Shown here piece by piece: positions 51,539-60,873 of a DNA stretch of 64,000 nt (position 1 is the stretch's first letter; each line of letters starts with the position of its first letter). Origin of the DNA: Rouxiella badensis (lineage in GTDB: Bacteria > Pseudomonadota > Gammaproteobacteria > Enterobacterales > Enterobacteriaceae). Both the position numbers and the translations under genes were made by a program. The stretch lies in NCBI RefSeq assembly GCF_002093665.1, contig NZ_MRWE01000008.1, forward strand, positions 1-64,000, read 5' to 3'. The notes beneath the pieces were generated by a model. That model saw only the letters and a program-made list of their open reading frames with translations, did not search any database and was not told the DNA's origin.

Positions 51539-52739
51539 GCAACTGACGACTGACTATCAAACCCTGGCGGCCCGTTTCCGTCCGATATTTACCCGCATCG
51601 CCGAAGGGGCCGTCGAGCGTGAGCTGGACCGCCAGCTTGCCGTAGAGCCGATCCGCTGGCTAAAAGAGGCTGGCTTCGGCACGCTGCGTATTCCTGTCGA
51701 AGAGGGTGGTTTCGGCGCTACGTTGCCGCAGCTGTTTCAACTGCTGACCGAACTTGCCGAGGCGGATTCCAACCTGCCGCAGGCGCTGCGGGCGCATTTT
51801 GCCTTCGTGGAAGACAGACTTAATCAGCCCGACAGCGAAGAGCGAAAACGCTGGTTCCGCCGCTTTACCGACGGTGAGCTGGTGGGCAGCGGTTGGACCG
51901 AAATCGGCAATCTCAAGCTCGGTGAAGTGGTCACCAAGGTGTCACCGAGCGAAAACGGCTGGACGCTCAACGGCCACAAGTTTTACAGCACCGGCACGCT
52001 GTATGCCGACTGGATTGACGTCTACGCCCAGCGCGGTGACAACGGTCGTGACGTGATTGCGCTGGTGAACACCCATCAGACGGGCGTACAGCGTGAGGAC
52101 GACTGGGACGGTTTCGGTCAGCGCCTGACCGGCAGCGGCACCACGCGTTTTGAGCAGGCGAAGGTGGAGGCCCCACACGTCTATGACTTCAGCGAACGTT
52201 TCCGTTATCAGACGGCGTTTTATCAGCACGTGTTGCTGTCAACGCTGGCGGGTATTGGCCGTGCGATCACCCGCGACGTGGCGCAGGGCGTCGCCAACCG
52301 CAAGCGCATCTACAGCCACAGCAACGCCAACCTGGTGAAGCAGGACGTGCAGGTGTTGCAGGTCGTCGGGCAGATTTCCAGCTGGGCCTATGCGGTTGAT
52401 GCCACCGTTCAGCAGGCGACTCAGGCACTGCAACAGGCTTATGAGCTGCACGACAGCGGCGACGAAGCGGCAATTCAGCAGGCTAACGTAAAGGCCGAGG
52501 TCGACTCTGCCAAAGCGCAGGTGATTGCCACCGATCTGGTGACGCGTGCCGCCACCGAGCTGTTTAACGCACTCGGTGCATCCGATACGCGTACTTCTAA
52601 GGCACTAGACCGCCACTGGCGAAACGCACGTACGGTGTCTTCCCACAATCCGGTTATCTATAAATCGCGTAACGTCGGCGATTGGGAGGTTAACGGAAAT
52701 GAACCGACGTTTATTTGGCAAATTGGCAACGGTGAGTGA
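51531..52739 (+). CDS. Acyl-CoA dehydrogenase-fold monooxygenase (MsuC/DszC-like), free of Cys and internal Met
   Basis: A 402-residue flavin-dependent enzyme of the acyl-CoA dehydrogenase fold, group D. N-terminal helices precede the beta domain (GWTLNGHKFYSTG) and the C-terminal helical domain ending LDRHWRNARTVSSHNP. I count no Cys and no Met after the initiator. It differs from the next two paralogues by lacking GQIPQNH and the HTLHDPVRWK ending, so it is a separate branch, possibly the methanesulfinate monooxygenase step. GGAG before 51531 sets the start; it overlaps the MFS gene by eight bases. Confidence 0.85.
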   Translation: MPKQLTTDYQTLAARFRPIFTRIAEGAVERELDRQLAVEPIRWLKEAGFGTLRIPVEEGGFGATLPQLFQLLTELAEADSNLPQALRAHFAFVEDRLNQPDSEERKRWFRRFTDGELVGSGWTEIGNLKLGEVVTKVSPSENGWTLNGHKFYSTGTLYADWIDVYAQRGDNGRDVIALVNTHQTGVQREDDWDGFGQRLTGSGTTRFEQAKVEAPHVYDFSERFRYQTAFYQHVLLSTLAGIGRAITRDVAQGVANRKRIYSHSNANLVKQDVQVLQVVGQISSWAYAVDATVQQATQALQQAYELHDSGDEAAIQQANVKAEVDSAKAQVIATDLVTRAATELFNALGASDTRTSKALDRHWRNARTVSSHNPVIYKSRNVGDWEVNGNEPTFIWQIGNGE

Positions 52740-52749
52740 GGAGAGCCTA

Positions 52750-53967
52750 ATGACCATCAAGGAAGAAAACCTTTGGCGCGCCCCCGAAGCGGCGGCGGTA
52801 ATCACCGACGAACGGCAGGCGCTTAAGGCGGCCCGCGCGGTCGCCGAACTTGCTGCCGTTGACGCGGTAGTGCGCGACCGTGAACGCCTTTATCCGCTGG
52901 AGGCGCTGTCGTTGTTCAGCCGTCTGGGGCTGGGCAGTATCTCCGTGCCGCGCGAGTTTGGCGGCGGCGGATTGTCTTATCTTACCGTGGCAGAGGTTTT
53001 CCGGCTGATTTCCGCCGCAGATCCCTCTCTGGGACAGATTCCGCAGAACCATTTTGGCCTCATTCAATATCTGCGCGATGAGGCGTCGCATGAGCAAAAA
53101 GCCGCCTTGTTCAACAAGGTGGTGACTGGGCATCGTTTCGGCAACGGCGGCCCGGAAAAGAATACGCGGCATACCCGTGAGGTACTGGCTCGCCTGCGTC
53201 AGTCTCCCGACGGGCCACGCCTGACCGGCGAGAAGTTTTACTCCACTGGCGCACTGTTTGCTCACATCGTGGTGACTACCGCGATAGACGACCACGGCAA
53301 GGCGGTGCTGGCGTTTATTCCGCGTCCGGCCGAGGGTCTCGAGATTATCGACGACTGGTCCGGCGTAGGGCAACGAACCACCGCCAGCGGCACGGTGCGT
53401 CTGCACGAGGTGTTGGTCGATCCGAAATGGCTGGTCGAAGTGCCCGCCACCGATAAACCTTCACTACGCGGACCGGTTTCGCAGCTGATTCAGGCGGCCA
53501 TCGACGCCGGTATCGCGCGCGGTGCGTTTGAAGACGCTCGTAAATTTATTCTTGAGCAGTCGAGGCCCTGGATAGACGCTGGCGTCGACCGTAACGCCGA
53601 TGACACTCAGCTGCAGGCCGACGTGGGCCGCATTTACGTTGAACTGCTGGCGGCTGAGGCGCTGCTTAAACGTGCCGCCAGGGTTCTGGACGAGATTAAC
53701 CCTGCCCACTTCGATGCCGCCACGGCGGCCCGCGCTTCTATCGCCGTTGCCGAAGCCAAAGTGTTGACCACAGCGATTGCGCTCAAGGCGAGCGAAAAGT
53801 TGCTGGAGTGGGGCGGCAGCAGGGCAACGCTTAGCCAGCACGGACTGGACCGCCACTGGCGCAACGCGCGGACACACACGCTGCACGACCCGGTGCGCTG
53901 GAAGAATCACGCCATCGGCAATTATTACCTTAACGGTATTTTCCCTGTGCGACACGCCTGGATATAA
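52750..53967 (+). CDS. SfnB-family sulfur acquisition oxidoreductase, copy 2, free of Cys and internal Met
   Basis: A 405-residue acyl-CoA-dehydrogenase-like flavoprotein. Markers are SLGQIPQNHFG, GEKFYSTGALFAH, DDWSGVGQRTTASGTV and the C-terminal LDRHWRNARTHTLHDPVRWK. Apart from the initiator it has no Met and no Cys in 405 residues. The chosen ATG at 52750 is preceded by GGAGAG; it lies 10 bp after the previous gene. SfnB proteins are induced by sulfate limitation in pseudomonads, with an unclear reaction, probably FMNH2-dependent oxygenation. Confidence 0.88.
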   Translation: MTIKEENLWRAPEAAAVITDERQALKAARAVAELAAVDAVVRDRERLYPLEALSLFSRLGLGSISVPREFGGGGLSYLTVAEVFRLISAADPSLGQIPQNHFGLIQYLRDEASHEQKAALFNKVVTGHRFGNGGPEKNTRHTREVLARLRQSPDGPRLTGEKFYSTGALFAHIVVTTAIDDHGKAVLAFIPRPAEGLEIIDDWSGVGQRTTASGTVRLHEVLVDPKWLVEVPATDKPSLRGPVSQLIQAAIDAGIARGAFEDARKFILEQSRPWIDAGVDRNADDTQLQADVGRIYVELLAAEALLKRAARVLDEINPAHFDAATAARASIAVAEAKVLTTAIALKASEKLLEWGGSRATLSQHGLDRHWRNARTHTLHDPVRWKNHAIGNYYLNGIFPVRHAWI

Positions 53968-53977
53968 GGACACCACG

Positions 53978-55186
53978 ATGACAATAAGCCAGGTTAGCCC
54001 TAAAAACCCCGCCAGCATTATCACTTCGGCGCAGCAGGCGCTGAGCGTTGCCCGAGAACTGGCGTTAGCGTTTCGCGTCGACGCCGCCGAGCGTGACCGA
54101 GAAAGAGTGCTGCCCTTCAAACCGCTCGAAGCTCTGTTTGCCTCCGGTCTGGGCGGGATAACCGTGCCGAAACACCTTGGCGGCGCAGAGGTCTCTGCGG
54201 CAGTCGTGGCCGAGGTTATTGCGATATTAAGCGAGGCCGACGGCGCTATTGGCCAGGTGCCACAAAACCATTTTTATGCTCTCGAAGTTTTACGCATCAA
54301 CGGCAGTGAGGCACAGCAGCAGCGGCTTTATCGCGAGGTGTTGGCGGGCGTGCATCTCGGCAATGCGCTGGCTGAGTTCTCGTCCCCCTCGGCGCATCAG
54401 CGCAGCACGGCGGTGTTGCCCAACGGCGGCCAATATCTGCTGCATGGCAGAAAATTCTACGCCACCGGCGCGCTGTTTGCCGACCGGATACCTACCGCAG
54501 CGCGCGACGCCGAGGGCAAAGAGCAACTGGTGTTTGTTCCCCGGCATCAGGACGGCGTCAACGTCATCGACGACTGGTCTGGCTTTGGTCAGCGCACCAC
54601 CGGCAGCGGCACGGTGGTGTTTGAAGAGGTCTCGGTGAATGCTGATGACATTGTGCCGTTTTACAGCGCCTTTGAGCGGCCGACTACCGTCGGGCCATTT
54701 GCGCAGATTATGCATGCCGCTATCGATCAGGGTATCGCTCGTGCTGCCTTCAACGACATGCTGAATTTTATTAATACCCGCTCCCGTCCGTGGCCGGACT
54801 CTGGTCTGGACCGCGCGAGCGACGATCCGCTAATACTCGACCGCGTGGGTCAGCTTGCGGCACGCTTGCAGGCGGGGGATGCGCTATTACAGGAGGCGGG
54901 AGAGGCGGTTGATATCGCACAGCGTGACCCGAATGCGTCCACCGTCGCCGAGGCATCGGTACAAGTTGCGGTGGTGCGGGCCTGGACCACCGAGGTCTCT
55001 CTTGAGGCGGGAAGCCTGCTGTTTGAGCTTTCAGGAACGCGTTCAGCGCTGCGTGAGCACAATCTTGACCGCCACTGGCGCAATGCGCGTACGCACACGC
55101 TGCATGACCCGGTGCGCTGGAAATATCCGGTCATCGGCAACTATGTCTTAAACGGCGTTTTGCCGCCGCGTAGAGGGACAATATGA
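53978..55186 (+). CDS. SfnB-family sulfur acquisition oxidoreductase, copy 3
   Basis: A 402-residue paralogue of the preceding gene, with IGQVPQNHFYAL, GRKFYATGALFAD, DDWSGFGQRTTGSGTV and LDRHWRNARTHTLHDPVRWK. No Cys; three Met including the start. It begins 10 bp after the previous stop and overlaps the next gene by four bases. The longer upstream frame (from 53777) overlaps copy 2 and was rejected. Likely acts on a related organosulfur substrate. Confidence 0.88.
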   Translation: MTISQVSPKNPASIITSAQQALSVARELALAFRVDAAERDRERVLPFKPLEALFASGLGGITVPKHLGGAEVSAAVVAEVIAILSEADGAIGQVPQNHFYALEVLRINGSEAQQQRLYREVLAGVHLGNALAEFSSPSAHQRSTAVLPNGGQYLLHGRKFYATGALFADRIPTAARDAEGKEQLVFVPRHQDGVNVIDDWSGFGQRTTGSGTVVFEEVSVNADDIVPFYSAFERPTTVGPFAQIMHAAIDQGIARAAFNDMLNFINTRSRPWPDSGLDRASDDPLILDRVGQLAARLQAGDALLQEAGEAVDIAQRDPNASTVAEASVQVAVVRAWTTEVSLEAGSLLFELSGTRSALREHNLDRHWRNARTHTLHDPVRWKYPVIGNYVLNGVLPPRRGTI

Positions 55187-56532
55187 GCCAGCCACGCAAG
55201 AAGGTGCTGCTGAATGCCTTCAATATGAACTGTGTGGGGCACATCCACCACGGCATGTGGACGCACCCTCAGGACCGTTCCACCGAATTTACCTCATTGA
55301 AATACTGGTTGGATTTAGCCAAAACGTTAGAGCGCGGGCTGTTTGACGGGCTGTTTATCGCCGATATTCTCGGGGTTTACGACGTTTATCAACAGGGGAT
55401 TGCCCTGACCGCCAAAGAGTCTATTCAGCTACCGGTTAACGACCCTCTGATGCTGGTTTCGGCGATGGCGAGCGTGACCGAACATCTGGGTTTTGGCGTG
55501 ACCGCCAATCTCAGCTATGAGGCGCCTTACCCGTTTGCCCGCCGGTTTTCGACGCTCGACCATCTTACCGACGGCCGCGTGGGCTGGAACATCGTGACCG
55601 GTTATCTCGACAGCGCCGCGCGAGCGATGGGGCAAACCGAGCTGCTGAGCCACGATCGCCGCTACGACCAGGCCGACGAGTTCCTTGATGTGAGCTATCA
55701 GCTGTGGGAGGGAAGCTGGGAAGACGATGCGGTCGTGGCCGACAAGCAGCGTCGCCTGTACGCCGACAGCGGTAAAATTCATCCGGTTCACCATCGGGGC
55801 GAGTTTTATCAGGTTGAGGGATACCACCTTTCGTCGCCTTCACCGCAGCGCACGCCGCTGCTGTTTCAGGCGGGCAGCTCGGCGCGCGGCCTGCAGTTTG
55901 CCGCCCGGCACGCCGAATGCACCTTCGTCAGCGGCAGTACGCCGCAGGCAACGCGGGCGCAGGTGGACAAGCTGCGCAAGGCCGCACAGGACGCGGGCCG
56001 AGATCCCGACTGCCTCAAGGTCTTTATGGGCGTTTCGGTAATAGTCGCACCCACCGAGCGTGAAGCGAAGGAGAAGCAGCAGGAGTATCTTCGTTACGCC
56101 AGCCCGGAGGCAGGCATTGCGCATTTCTCCAGTTCCACCGGCATCGACCTTTCGCAGTTCGGGCTCGATGAACCGATTCAGAGCGGGCCGACGCGCGCCA
56201 TCGAGTCGGTTAGCAAGGCCTACAGCGGCTGGACGCGTCGTCAGCTGCTGGAACAGCACTCGATGGGCGGACGCTATTCACTGATTGTCGGCAACCCCTC
56301 GCAGGTGGCCGATGAGCTACTGAAGTGGGTCGATGAAAGCGGTATCGACGGCTTTAACCTGACGCGCATCGTAAATCCACAAAGCTATATCGATTTTATC
56401 GATCTGGTGGTACCCGAGCTTCAGCGGCGCGGTCGTTACAAGACTGAGTATCAGCCGGGTTCGTTAAGGGCAAAACTGTTCAACAATGACCGATTGCCGT
56501 CAACGCACCCGGCGGCGCGCTTTAGACGTTAA
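55183..56532 (+). CDS. NtaA/SnaA/DszA-type flavin monooxygenase, second copy
   Basis: A 449-residue luciferase-like monooxygenase, paralogous to the 45813-47276 gene: NAFNMNCVGHIHHGMW, VNDPLMLVSAMASVTEHLG, RVGWNIVTGYLDSAARAMG. It lacks the repeated N terminus. It overlaps copy 3 of the SfnB genes by four bases and ends the operon before a hairpin. Probably an FMNH2-dependent sulfide, sulfone or amine oxygenase; substrate not readable. Confidence 0.87.
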   Translation: MSQPRKKVLLNAFNMNCVGHIHHGMWTHPQDRSTEFTSLKYWLDLAKTLERGLFDGLFIADILGVYDVYQQGIALTAKESIQLPVNDPLMLVSAMASVTEHLGFGVTANLSYEAPYPFARRFSTLDHLTDGRVGWNIVTGYLDSAARAMGQTELLSHDRRYDQADEFLDVSYQLWEGSWEDDAVVADKQRRLYADSGKIHPVHHRGEFYQVEGYHLSSPSPQRTPLLFQAGSSARGLQFAARHAECTFVSGSTPQATRAQVDKLRKAAQDAGRDPDCLKVFMGVSVIVAPTEREAKEKQQEYLRYASPEAGIAHFSSSTGIDLSQFGLDEPIQSGPTRAIESVSKAYSGWTRRQLLEQHSMGGRYSLIVGNPSQVADELLKWVDESGIDGFNLTRIVNPQSYIDFIDLVVPELQRRGRYKTEYQPGSLRAKLFNNDRLPSTHPAARFRR

Positions 56533-56544
56533 AGGGGATCAAAT

Positions 56545-56562
56545 CCCGCCCGAGAGGGCGGG
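56545..56562. terminator. Hairpin between converging sulfur genes
   Basis: A perfect seven-base stem CCCGCCC / GGGCGGG with a GAGA loop lies between two converging stops. The T-run is weak, but the stem is strong. Confidence 0.6.
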
Positions 56563-56571
56563 AGACAGGCG

Positions 56572-57837
56572 TTAGCTCCAGGCGTGGCGCGGGGGATTGA
56601 CGCCGTTGAGATAGTAGTTTCCAACGTGGAAATATTTCCAGCGCACCGGGTCGTGCAGGGTATGAGTACGTGCATTACGCCAGTGGCGGTCGAGGTTGTA
56701 TTCGGCCAGCGTAGAACGGGTTCCCGCCAGTTCAAACAGTTTATTGCCTGCCAGAATCGCAATCTCGGTGGTCAGGACTTTTGCTTCAGCGGTGGCGATA
56801 GTCGCTGCGGCCACCGTCTCCTCATTCGGCGTTTTTAGCGCGAGATCGATAAACTCACCGGCGCGCCACAGCAGCGCTTCGGCCGCGTGCAGGCGGATTT
56901 GCAGGTCGCCGATGGCGGCAAGGGTAAACACATCGTCCGAGGCCTTCTCTTGCCCGCTGTCTATCCACGGGCGGGATTTCTCCTTCACGAACGCCAGCGT
57001 GTCGGCGATAGTGCCGCGTGCGATGCCCGCATCGACGGCGGCCTGAATAATCTGTGATATCGGACCGGCGGCGGTAGGCCGGTCGAACGCTTGCCAGACC
57101 GGAATAACGTTTTCCGGCGTGGTGCGCACGTTGTCAAGCAGGACAGTTCCCGAGGCGGTGGTGCGCTGCCCGAAACTCGACCAGTTGTTAATCACGGTCA
57201 GGCCTTCGGCGTCGCGCTCCAGGATAACCAGCTGCACGTGCCCCTCTTCATCGACCGCTACGGTGTGCACCAGATGCGCCAACAGTGCGCCAGTGGCGTA
57301 AAATTTCTCACCGTTGACCACCAGTTGTCCGTTCTCACGGCGCAGGGTGGTCTTAAAATCGCCGACTGTTTTAGACCCTTTTTCCGAAAACGCGTTGCCC
57401 CAGCGAAGCCCTTGCAATATGCCCGCCAGCAGCCGATTTTTCTGTTCCTCGCTGCCGTCGGCTATCAAATGCGCTACGCCGGCAAGATGATTCTGCGGGA
57501 TCTGCCCCAGCGCAGAGTCGGCGGCGGAGATAATGGCAATCACCCGCGCTAGCGTAACGTAAGACACCTCGGCACCGCCGTAGGCCTTAGGCACGTTGAT
57601 GCCCCATAGCCCGCTTTGCGAGAAGACATCAAGCTCGGCAATCGGCAGCAGTCCCTCTCTGTCTCGGCGTGCCGCACCCTCAGCAAACACCTTTGCCAGG
57701 CGCTCGGCGACGGCAATAGCCTCGGCATCGTTTTTAATCACCTGCGCTGGCGTGGCAGGGCGCGGAAGAGGGGCCAGCGGTTCCGGTGAATTAACCCGCA
57801 CGTCGGCGGCCTGAGGGGAAACTTCAATAGTGGACAT
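56572..57837 (-). CDS. SfnB-family oxidoreductase, copy 4 (opposite strand), free of Cys and internal Met
   Basis: A 421-residue SfnB-type flavoenzyme with an N-terminal Pro-rich extension of about 35 residues (PEPLAPLPRPATP). ALGQIPQNHLAG, GEKFYATGALLAH, WSSFGQRTTASGTV and LDRHWRNARTHTLHDPVRWK are present. It has no Cys and no Met beyond the initiator. The start at 57837 follows GAGGAG; a GTG six bases upstream overlaps that site and was rejected. It lies divergent to a LysR gene across 292 bp. Confidence 0.88.
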   Translation of the reverse strand: MSTIEVSPQAADVRVNSPEPLAPLPRPATPAQVIKNDAEAIAVAERLAKVFAEGAARRDREGLLPIAELDVFSQSGLWGINVPKAYGGAEVSYVTLARVIAIISAADSALGQIPQNHLAGVAHLIADGSEEQKNRLLAGILQGLRWGNAFSEKGSKTVGDFKTTLRRENGQLVVNGEKFYATGALLAHLVHTVAVDEEGHVQLVILERDAEGLTVINNWSSFGQRTTASGTVLLDNVRTTPENVIPVWQAFDRPTAAGPISQIIQAAVDAGIARGTIADTLAFVKEKSRPWIDSGQEKASDDVFTLAAIGDLQIRLHAAEALLWRAGEFIDLALKTPNEETVAAATIATAEAKVLTTEIAILAGNKLFELAGTRSTLAEYNLDRHWRNARTHTLHDPVRWKYFHVGNYYLNGVNPPRHAWS

Positions 57838-58129
57838 AGGCACTCCTCATGAATGATGTGGCGCATAGGCGCTGGATAACCATCCTGTCACAGCTAGACG
57901 GGGCCGGTTAGATCAATTCCGGCTATCTATTTTCGGCAGAAGGATAAAGCTAAGTACCAGAAAAAAAGAAAGAATATTGGAATGTGGCGGGGGCGAACGA
58001 GCCAACATGCTGTTTAAAAAAATTGCCGGTGCCAGGGGCTTTATTCAGACTCGGCAAGACAGAGGCTGGACGGGGGGCTATGCAACGGGTAGCCTGCGCT
58101 AAGGTGCGATTTTGATTAAGAGAGAGTGA

Positions 58130-59029
58130 ATGAGAAACGGCGATTTTAGTGATATCGCGGCGTTTATTGCCGTCGCAGAAGAAGGCAGTTTCACGCGTGC
58201 GGCAGCAAAACTGGGACTTTCTCAGTCGGCGTTGAGCTACGCGGTGAGAATGCTCGAACAGCGGCTTGAAACGCGGCTTATCTCGCGAACGACCCGCAGC
58301 CTCTCGCTGACCGACGCCGGGGAGCGTTTTTTTCAAACGCTTAAACCGGCACTGGAAAGCATCAATAATCAGATAGATACCCTGAAGACATTGCACAATC
58401 GGCCAGCGGGTAATCTGCGCATCACCACCTTTAAACATGCCGCGCAGACCGTACTCTTTCCCGCGCTGTCGGCGTTTATGGCTGAATATCCTGACATCAC
58501 GGTTGAAATCGACGTTAACGAAGGGCTGGCGGATATCGTCGCCGAACGCTTTGACGCGGGAATTCGCTTCGGTGAACAGGTCGAGAAAGACATGGTGGCG
58601 GTGAGAGTCGGCCCGGATATTCGCATGGCGGTGGTCGCTACCCCGGACTATTTTGCCCGCTATGCGCCACCGCAAACGCCGAGAGAACTGGGCGAGCATC
58701 GCTGTATACGCTATCGGCAGAAGACCGCCGGGGGCCTCTTCGCCTGGGAGTTCCGAAAGGGGGAGAGCGCACTGGACGTTAAGGTGGACGGCGCGCTGAT
58801 AGTTAACGACAGCAATATGCTTGAAGACGCCGCGCTCAAGGGACTGGGGCTGGTCTACATCTATGAAAGCCAAATTGTTGAGCATGTGGCAGAAGGTCGG
58901 TTGGTGCGTGTGCTGGAGGACTGGTGTGAGCCTTTACCCGGCTATCATCTTTATTATCCCAGCAGAAAGCAGCACACTCCCGCATTTTCACTGCTTCTCG
59001 ACAGGCTGCGCTACAGGCCGCATGGCTGA
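58130..59029 (+). CDS. LysR-family regulator
   Basis: A 299-residue LysR-type protein. The helix-turn-helix GSFTRAAAKLGLSQSALSYAVRML is at residues 18-41, followed by TRLISRTTRSLSLTDAG and a ligand domain containing AGIRFGEQVEKDMVAV, which resembles the aromatic/quinone-responsive branch. It is divergent from the fourth sfnB and upstream of an MdaB-type gene; the latter is the commoner partner for this branch. No clear operator was seen in the 292-bp gap (57838-58129). Confidence 0.86.
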   Translation: MRNGDFSDIAAFIAVAEEGSFTRAAAKLGLSQSALSYAVRMLEQRLETRLISRTTRSLSLTDAGERFFQTLKPALESINNQIDTLKTLHNRPAGNLRITTFKHAAQTVLFPALSAFMAEYPDITVEIDVNEGLADIVAERFDAGIRFGEQVEKDMVAVRVGPDIRMAVVATPDYFARYAPPQTPRELGEHRCIRYRQKTAGGLFAWEFRKGESALDVKVDGALIVNDSNMLEDAALKGLGLVYIYESQIVEHVAEGRLVRVLEDWCEPLPGYHLYYPSRKQHTPAFSLLLDRLRYRPHG

Positions 59030-59175
59030 GTCAGGCCTGCTGCCTCGATTCAGAAGTCGCATTTCTAAGTTTATGCGCATTCCCCCCTCTAATCATCAGA
59101 GTGTGGGTAGCGTATCTTCTTGTGTATCAGCCCGGAATGACGCCGGACTCATTAATAAACGCACAGGAAGAAAAC

Positions 59176-59769
59176 ATGAAAAATGTACTGATCGTCAATG
59201 CGCACCAGTTTTACGAAGGCATGTCTTCCGGCAGTTTGAACAAGCTGCTGGTGGATACCCTAGCCGCAGAGATGCACAGTCTGGGTTATGAGGTACAGCA
59301 CACGCACATTGACCAGGGTTATGAAATTAATGAAGAGGTGCAGAAACATCTCTGGGCCGACATTATTATCACCCAGTCGCCGGTTTACTGGTTTGGTAAC
59401 CCTTGGATCTACAAAAAATATGTTGATGAAGTGTTTACTGCAGGCCTGATGCAGCAGAGCTTTTTGGCCGATGACGGTCGAACAAGACAGGACCCTGACC
59501 GCCAGTACGGCAGCGGTGGCAAGATGCAGGGCAAAAAATACATGCTGTCACTGACCTGGAATGCGCCTGAAGCGGCGTTCAATAACCCGCATCAGGCGCT
59601 GTTTTCCGGTAAATCTGTCGATGACGTTTTCGCCCACAATACCGCTAACTACCGGTTTTGCGGCGTTGAGGTGGTGCCGTCATTTTCCTGCTATGACGTG
59701 CTGAAATCCCCCTCTGTCGACAGCGACGTGCTGCGCCTGAAACAGCATCTGAGAACCGTTTTCGCTTAA
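59176..59769 (+). CDS. mdaB: MdaB-type NADPH:quinone reductase
   Basis: A 197-residue flavodoxin-like FAD protein. Marks: VLIVNAHQFYEGMSSGSLN at the N terminus, IIITQSPVYWFGNPWIYKKYVDEVF and GKKYMLSLTWNAPEAAF. It reduces quinones by two electrons, lowering redox cycling. AGGAAG before 59176 fixes the start. It follows the LysR gene by 146 bp. Confidence 0.87.
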   Translation: MKNVLIVNAHQFYEGMSSGSLNKLLVDTLAAEMHSLGYEVQHTHIDQGYEINEEVQKHLWADIIITQSPVYWFGNPWIYKKYVDEVFTAGLMQQSFLADDGRTRQDPDRQYGSGGKMQGKKYMLSLTWNAPEAAFNNPHQALFSGKSVDDVFAHNTANYRFCGVEVVPSFSCYDVLKSPSVDSDVLRLKQHLRTVFA

Positions 59770-59899
59770 TCGTACCGTCAGTGGCGCGGCAGCACTAACG
59801 TAAACAGGCTGCCTTTGCCAGGTAGGCTTCGACCCGCCTCTTCCCCCGTGCAGTTAGGCGAGGGTCTTGACTGTCTTGGTGGGAGAGTGCTTTAGCAAA

Positions 59900-59926
59900 G
59901 CGCCGCAAGAATGACCACTGCGGCGC
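59900..59926 (-). terminator. Terminator of the iolE operon
   Basis: An eight-base perfect stem GCGCCGCA / TGCGGCGC with an eleven-base loop, about 30 bases beyond the iolE stop on the minus strand, followed by TTTGC. Confidence 0.55.
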
Positions 59927-59955
59927 GTGAGATAATTAATAAAATACCTAGGGTT

Positions 59956-60852
59956 TTAGAGGCCGGTCTGGTCGCGAATAAACTTCCGTGCTTTAAGGGC
60001 ATATTCCAGCGGGTTGGCCTTCGACGGATCCTGTTCGGCCTCGACCACCATCCAGCCGCGATACCCGCTTTTATCGAGCAGTTCAAACACCGGCGCAAAG
60101 TCAATCACGCCGTCACCCGGCACGGTAAACATGCCCTGACGAACGCCGGTCATAAAGGACTGCTGTTTGTCTTTAACCTGCCTTAATACCTCGTCCCGGC
60201 AGTCTTTCAGATGCACGTGACGGATGCGTGCGAGATGTTTTTCCAGCACGTTCACTACCGCCTGCTGAGTTAGCTCAGACGCATAAACATGCCCCGTATC
60301 ATAGAGCAGGAAAACGTTGTGGCTCACAACCTCCATGAAGCGGTCAATTTCTGCCGGCGTCTGAATACCGGTTCCCATATGATGATGCAGACAAACCGAC
60401 ATCCCTTTTTCAGCCGCCAGCTCGGCAATAAGGTTGTAGCCTTCGGCTACGCGCTGCCACTGTAAGTCGTTAAAGATAATTTTCTCGCCATACACCGGCT
60501 GAGGCAGGCCCTGAATACTGCCGCTTTGCTCCGAGCAGCCAATCACCTTCGCGCCCATGCTGTGCAGGAACTCCAGCGTTTGCTTGAATTCTTCGACCGT
60601 CTGTTCGCGACGACCATCGGCAAAGAAGGTGCTGAACCAGGCGTTGCAGATTTGCAGCCCACGCAGTTCCAGTGCCGGTTTAAGCAACGCCGGGCTGCGA
60701 GGATATTTACTGCCAACCTCACTGCCCTTGAACCCGGCGAGCGCCATCTCGCTGATACACTGCTGGAAGCTGTTTTCATCGCCCAGTTCAGGCATGTCGT
60801 CATTGGTCCAGCCGATGGGGGCTATGGCCAGTTTCACAAAATCGCTGTTCAT
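59956..60852 (-). CDS. iolE: Inosose dehydratase IolE (TIM-barrel)
   Basis: A 298-residue xylose-isomerase-like barrel. [15 protein letters not shown] at the N terminus is the IolE signature; [15 protein letters not shown] and HLKDCRD carry metal-ligand residues. IolE dehydrates 2-keto-myo-inositol in inositol catabolism. No other iol gene is adjacent, so the operon is split or the enzyme serves another sugar. AAGGA precedes two adjacent ATGs; spacing favours the second at 60852. Confidence 0.87.
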   Translation of the reverse strand: MNSDFVKLAIAPIGWTNDDMPELGDENSFQQCISEMALAGFKGSEVGSKYPRSPALLKPALELRGLQICNAWFSTFFADGRREQTVEEFKQTLEFLHSMGAKVIGCSEQSGSIQGLPQPVYGEKIIFNDLQWQRVAEGYNLIAELAAEKGMSVCLHHHMGTGIQTPAEIDRFMEVVSHNVFLLYDTGHVYASELTQQAVVNVLEKHLARIRHVHLKDCRDEVLRQVKDKQQSFMTGVRQGMFTVPGDGVIDFAPVFELLDKSGYRGWMVVEAEQDPSKANPLEYALKARKFIRDQTGL

Positions 60853-60873
60853 CATGATGTCCTTGGCAACGAG

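Noticed and set aside
57838..58129. Sigma54 promoter before the fourth sfnB gene
   Set aside because: A TGGCACC on the minus strand (near 58025) has no GC at the required spacing, and no TGCTGCA palindrome is present.
57950..58885. A 311-codon minus-strand frame over the LysR gene
   Set aside because: It is a shadow of the LysR gene on the plus strand and crosses the promoter region without a ribosome site.
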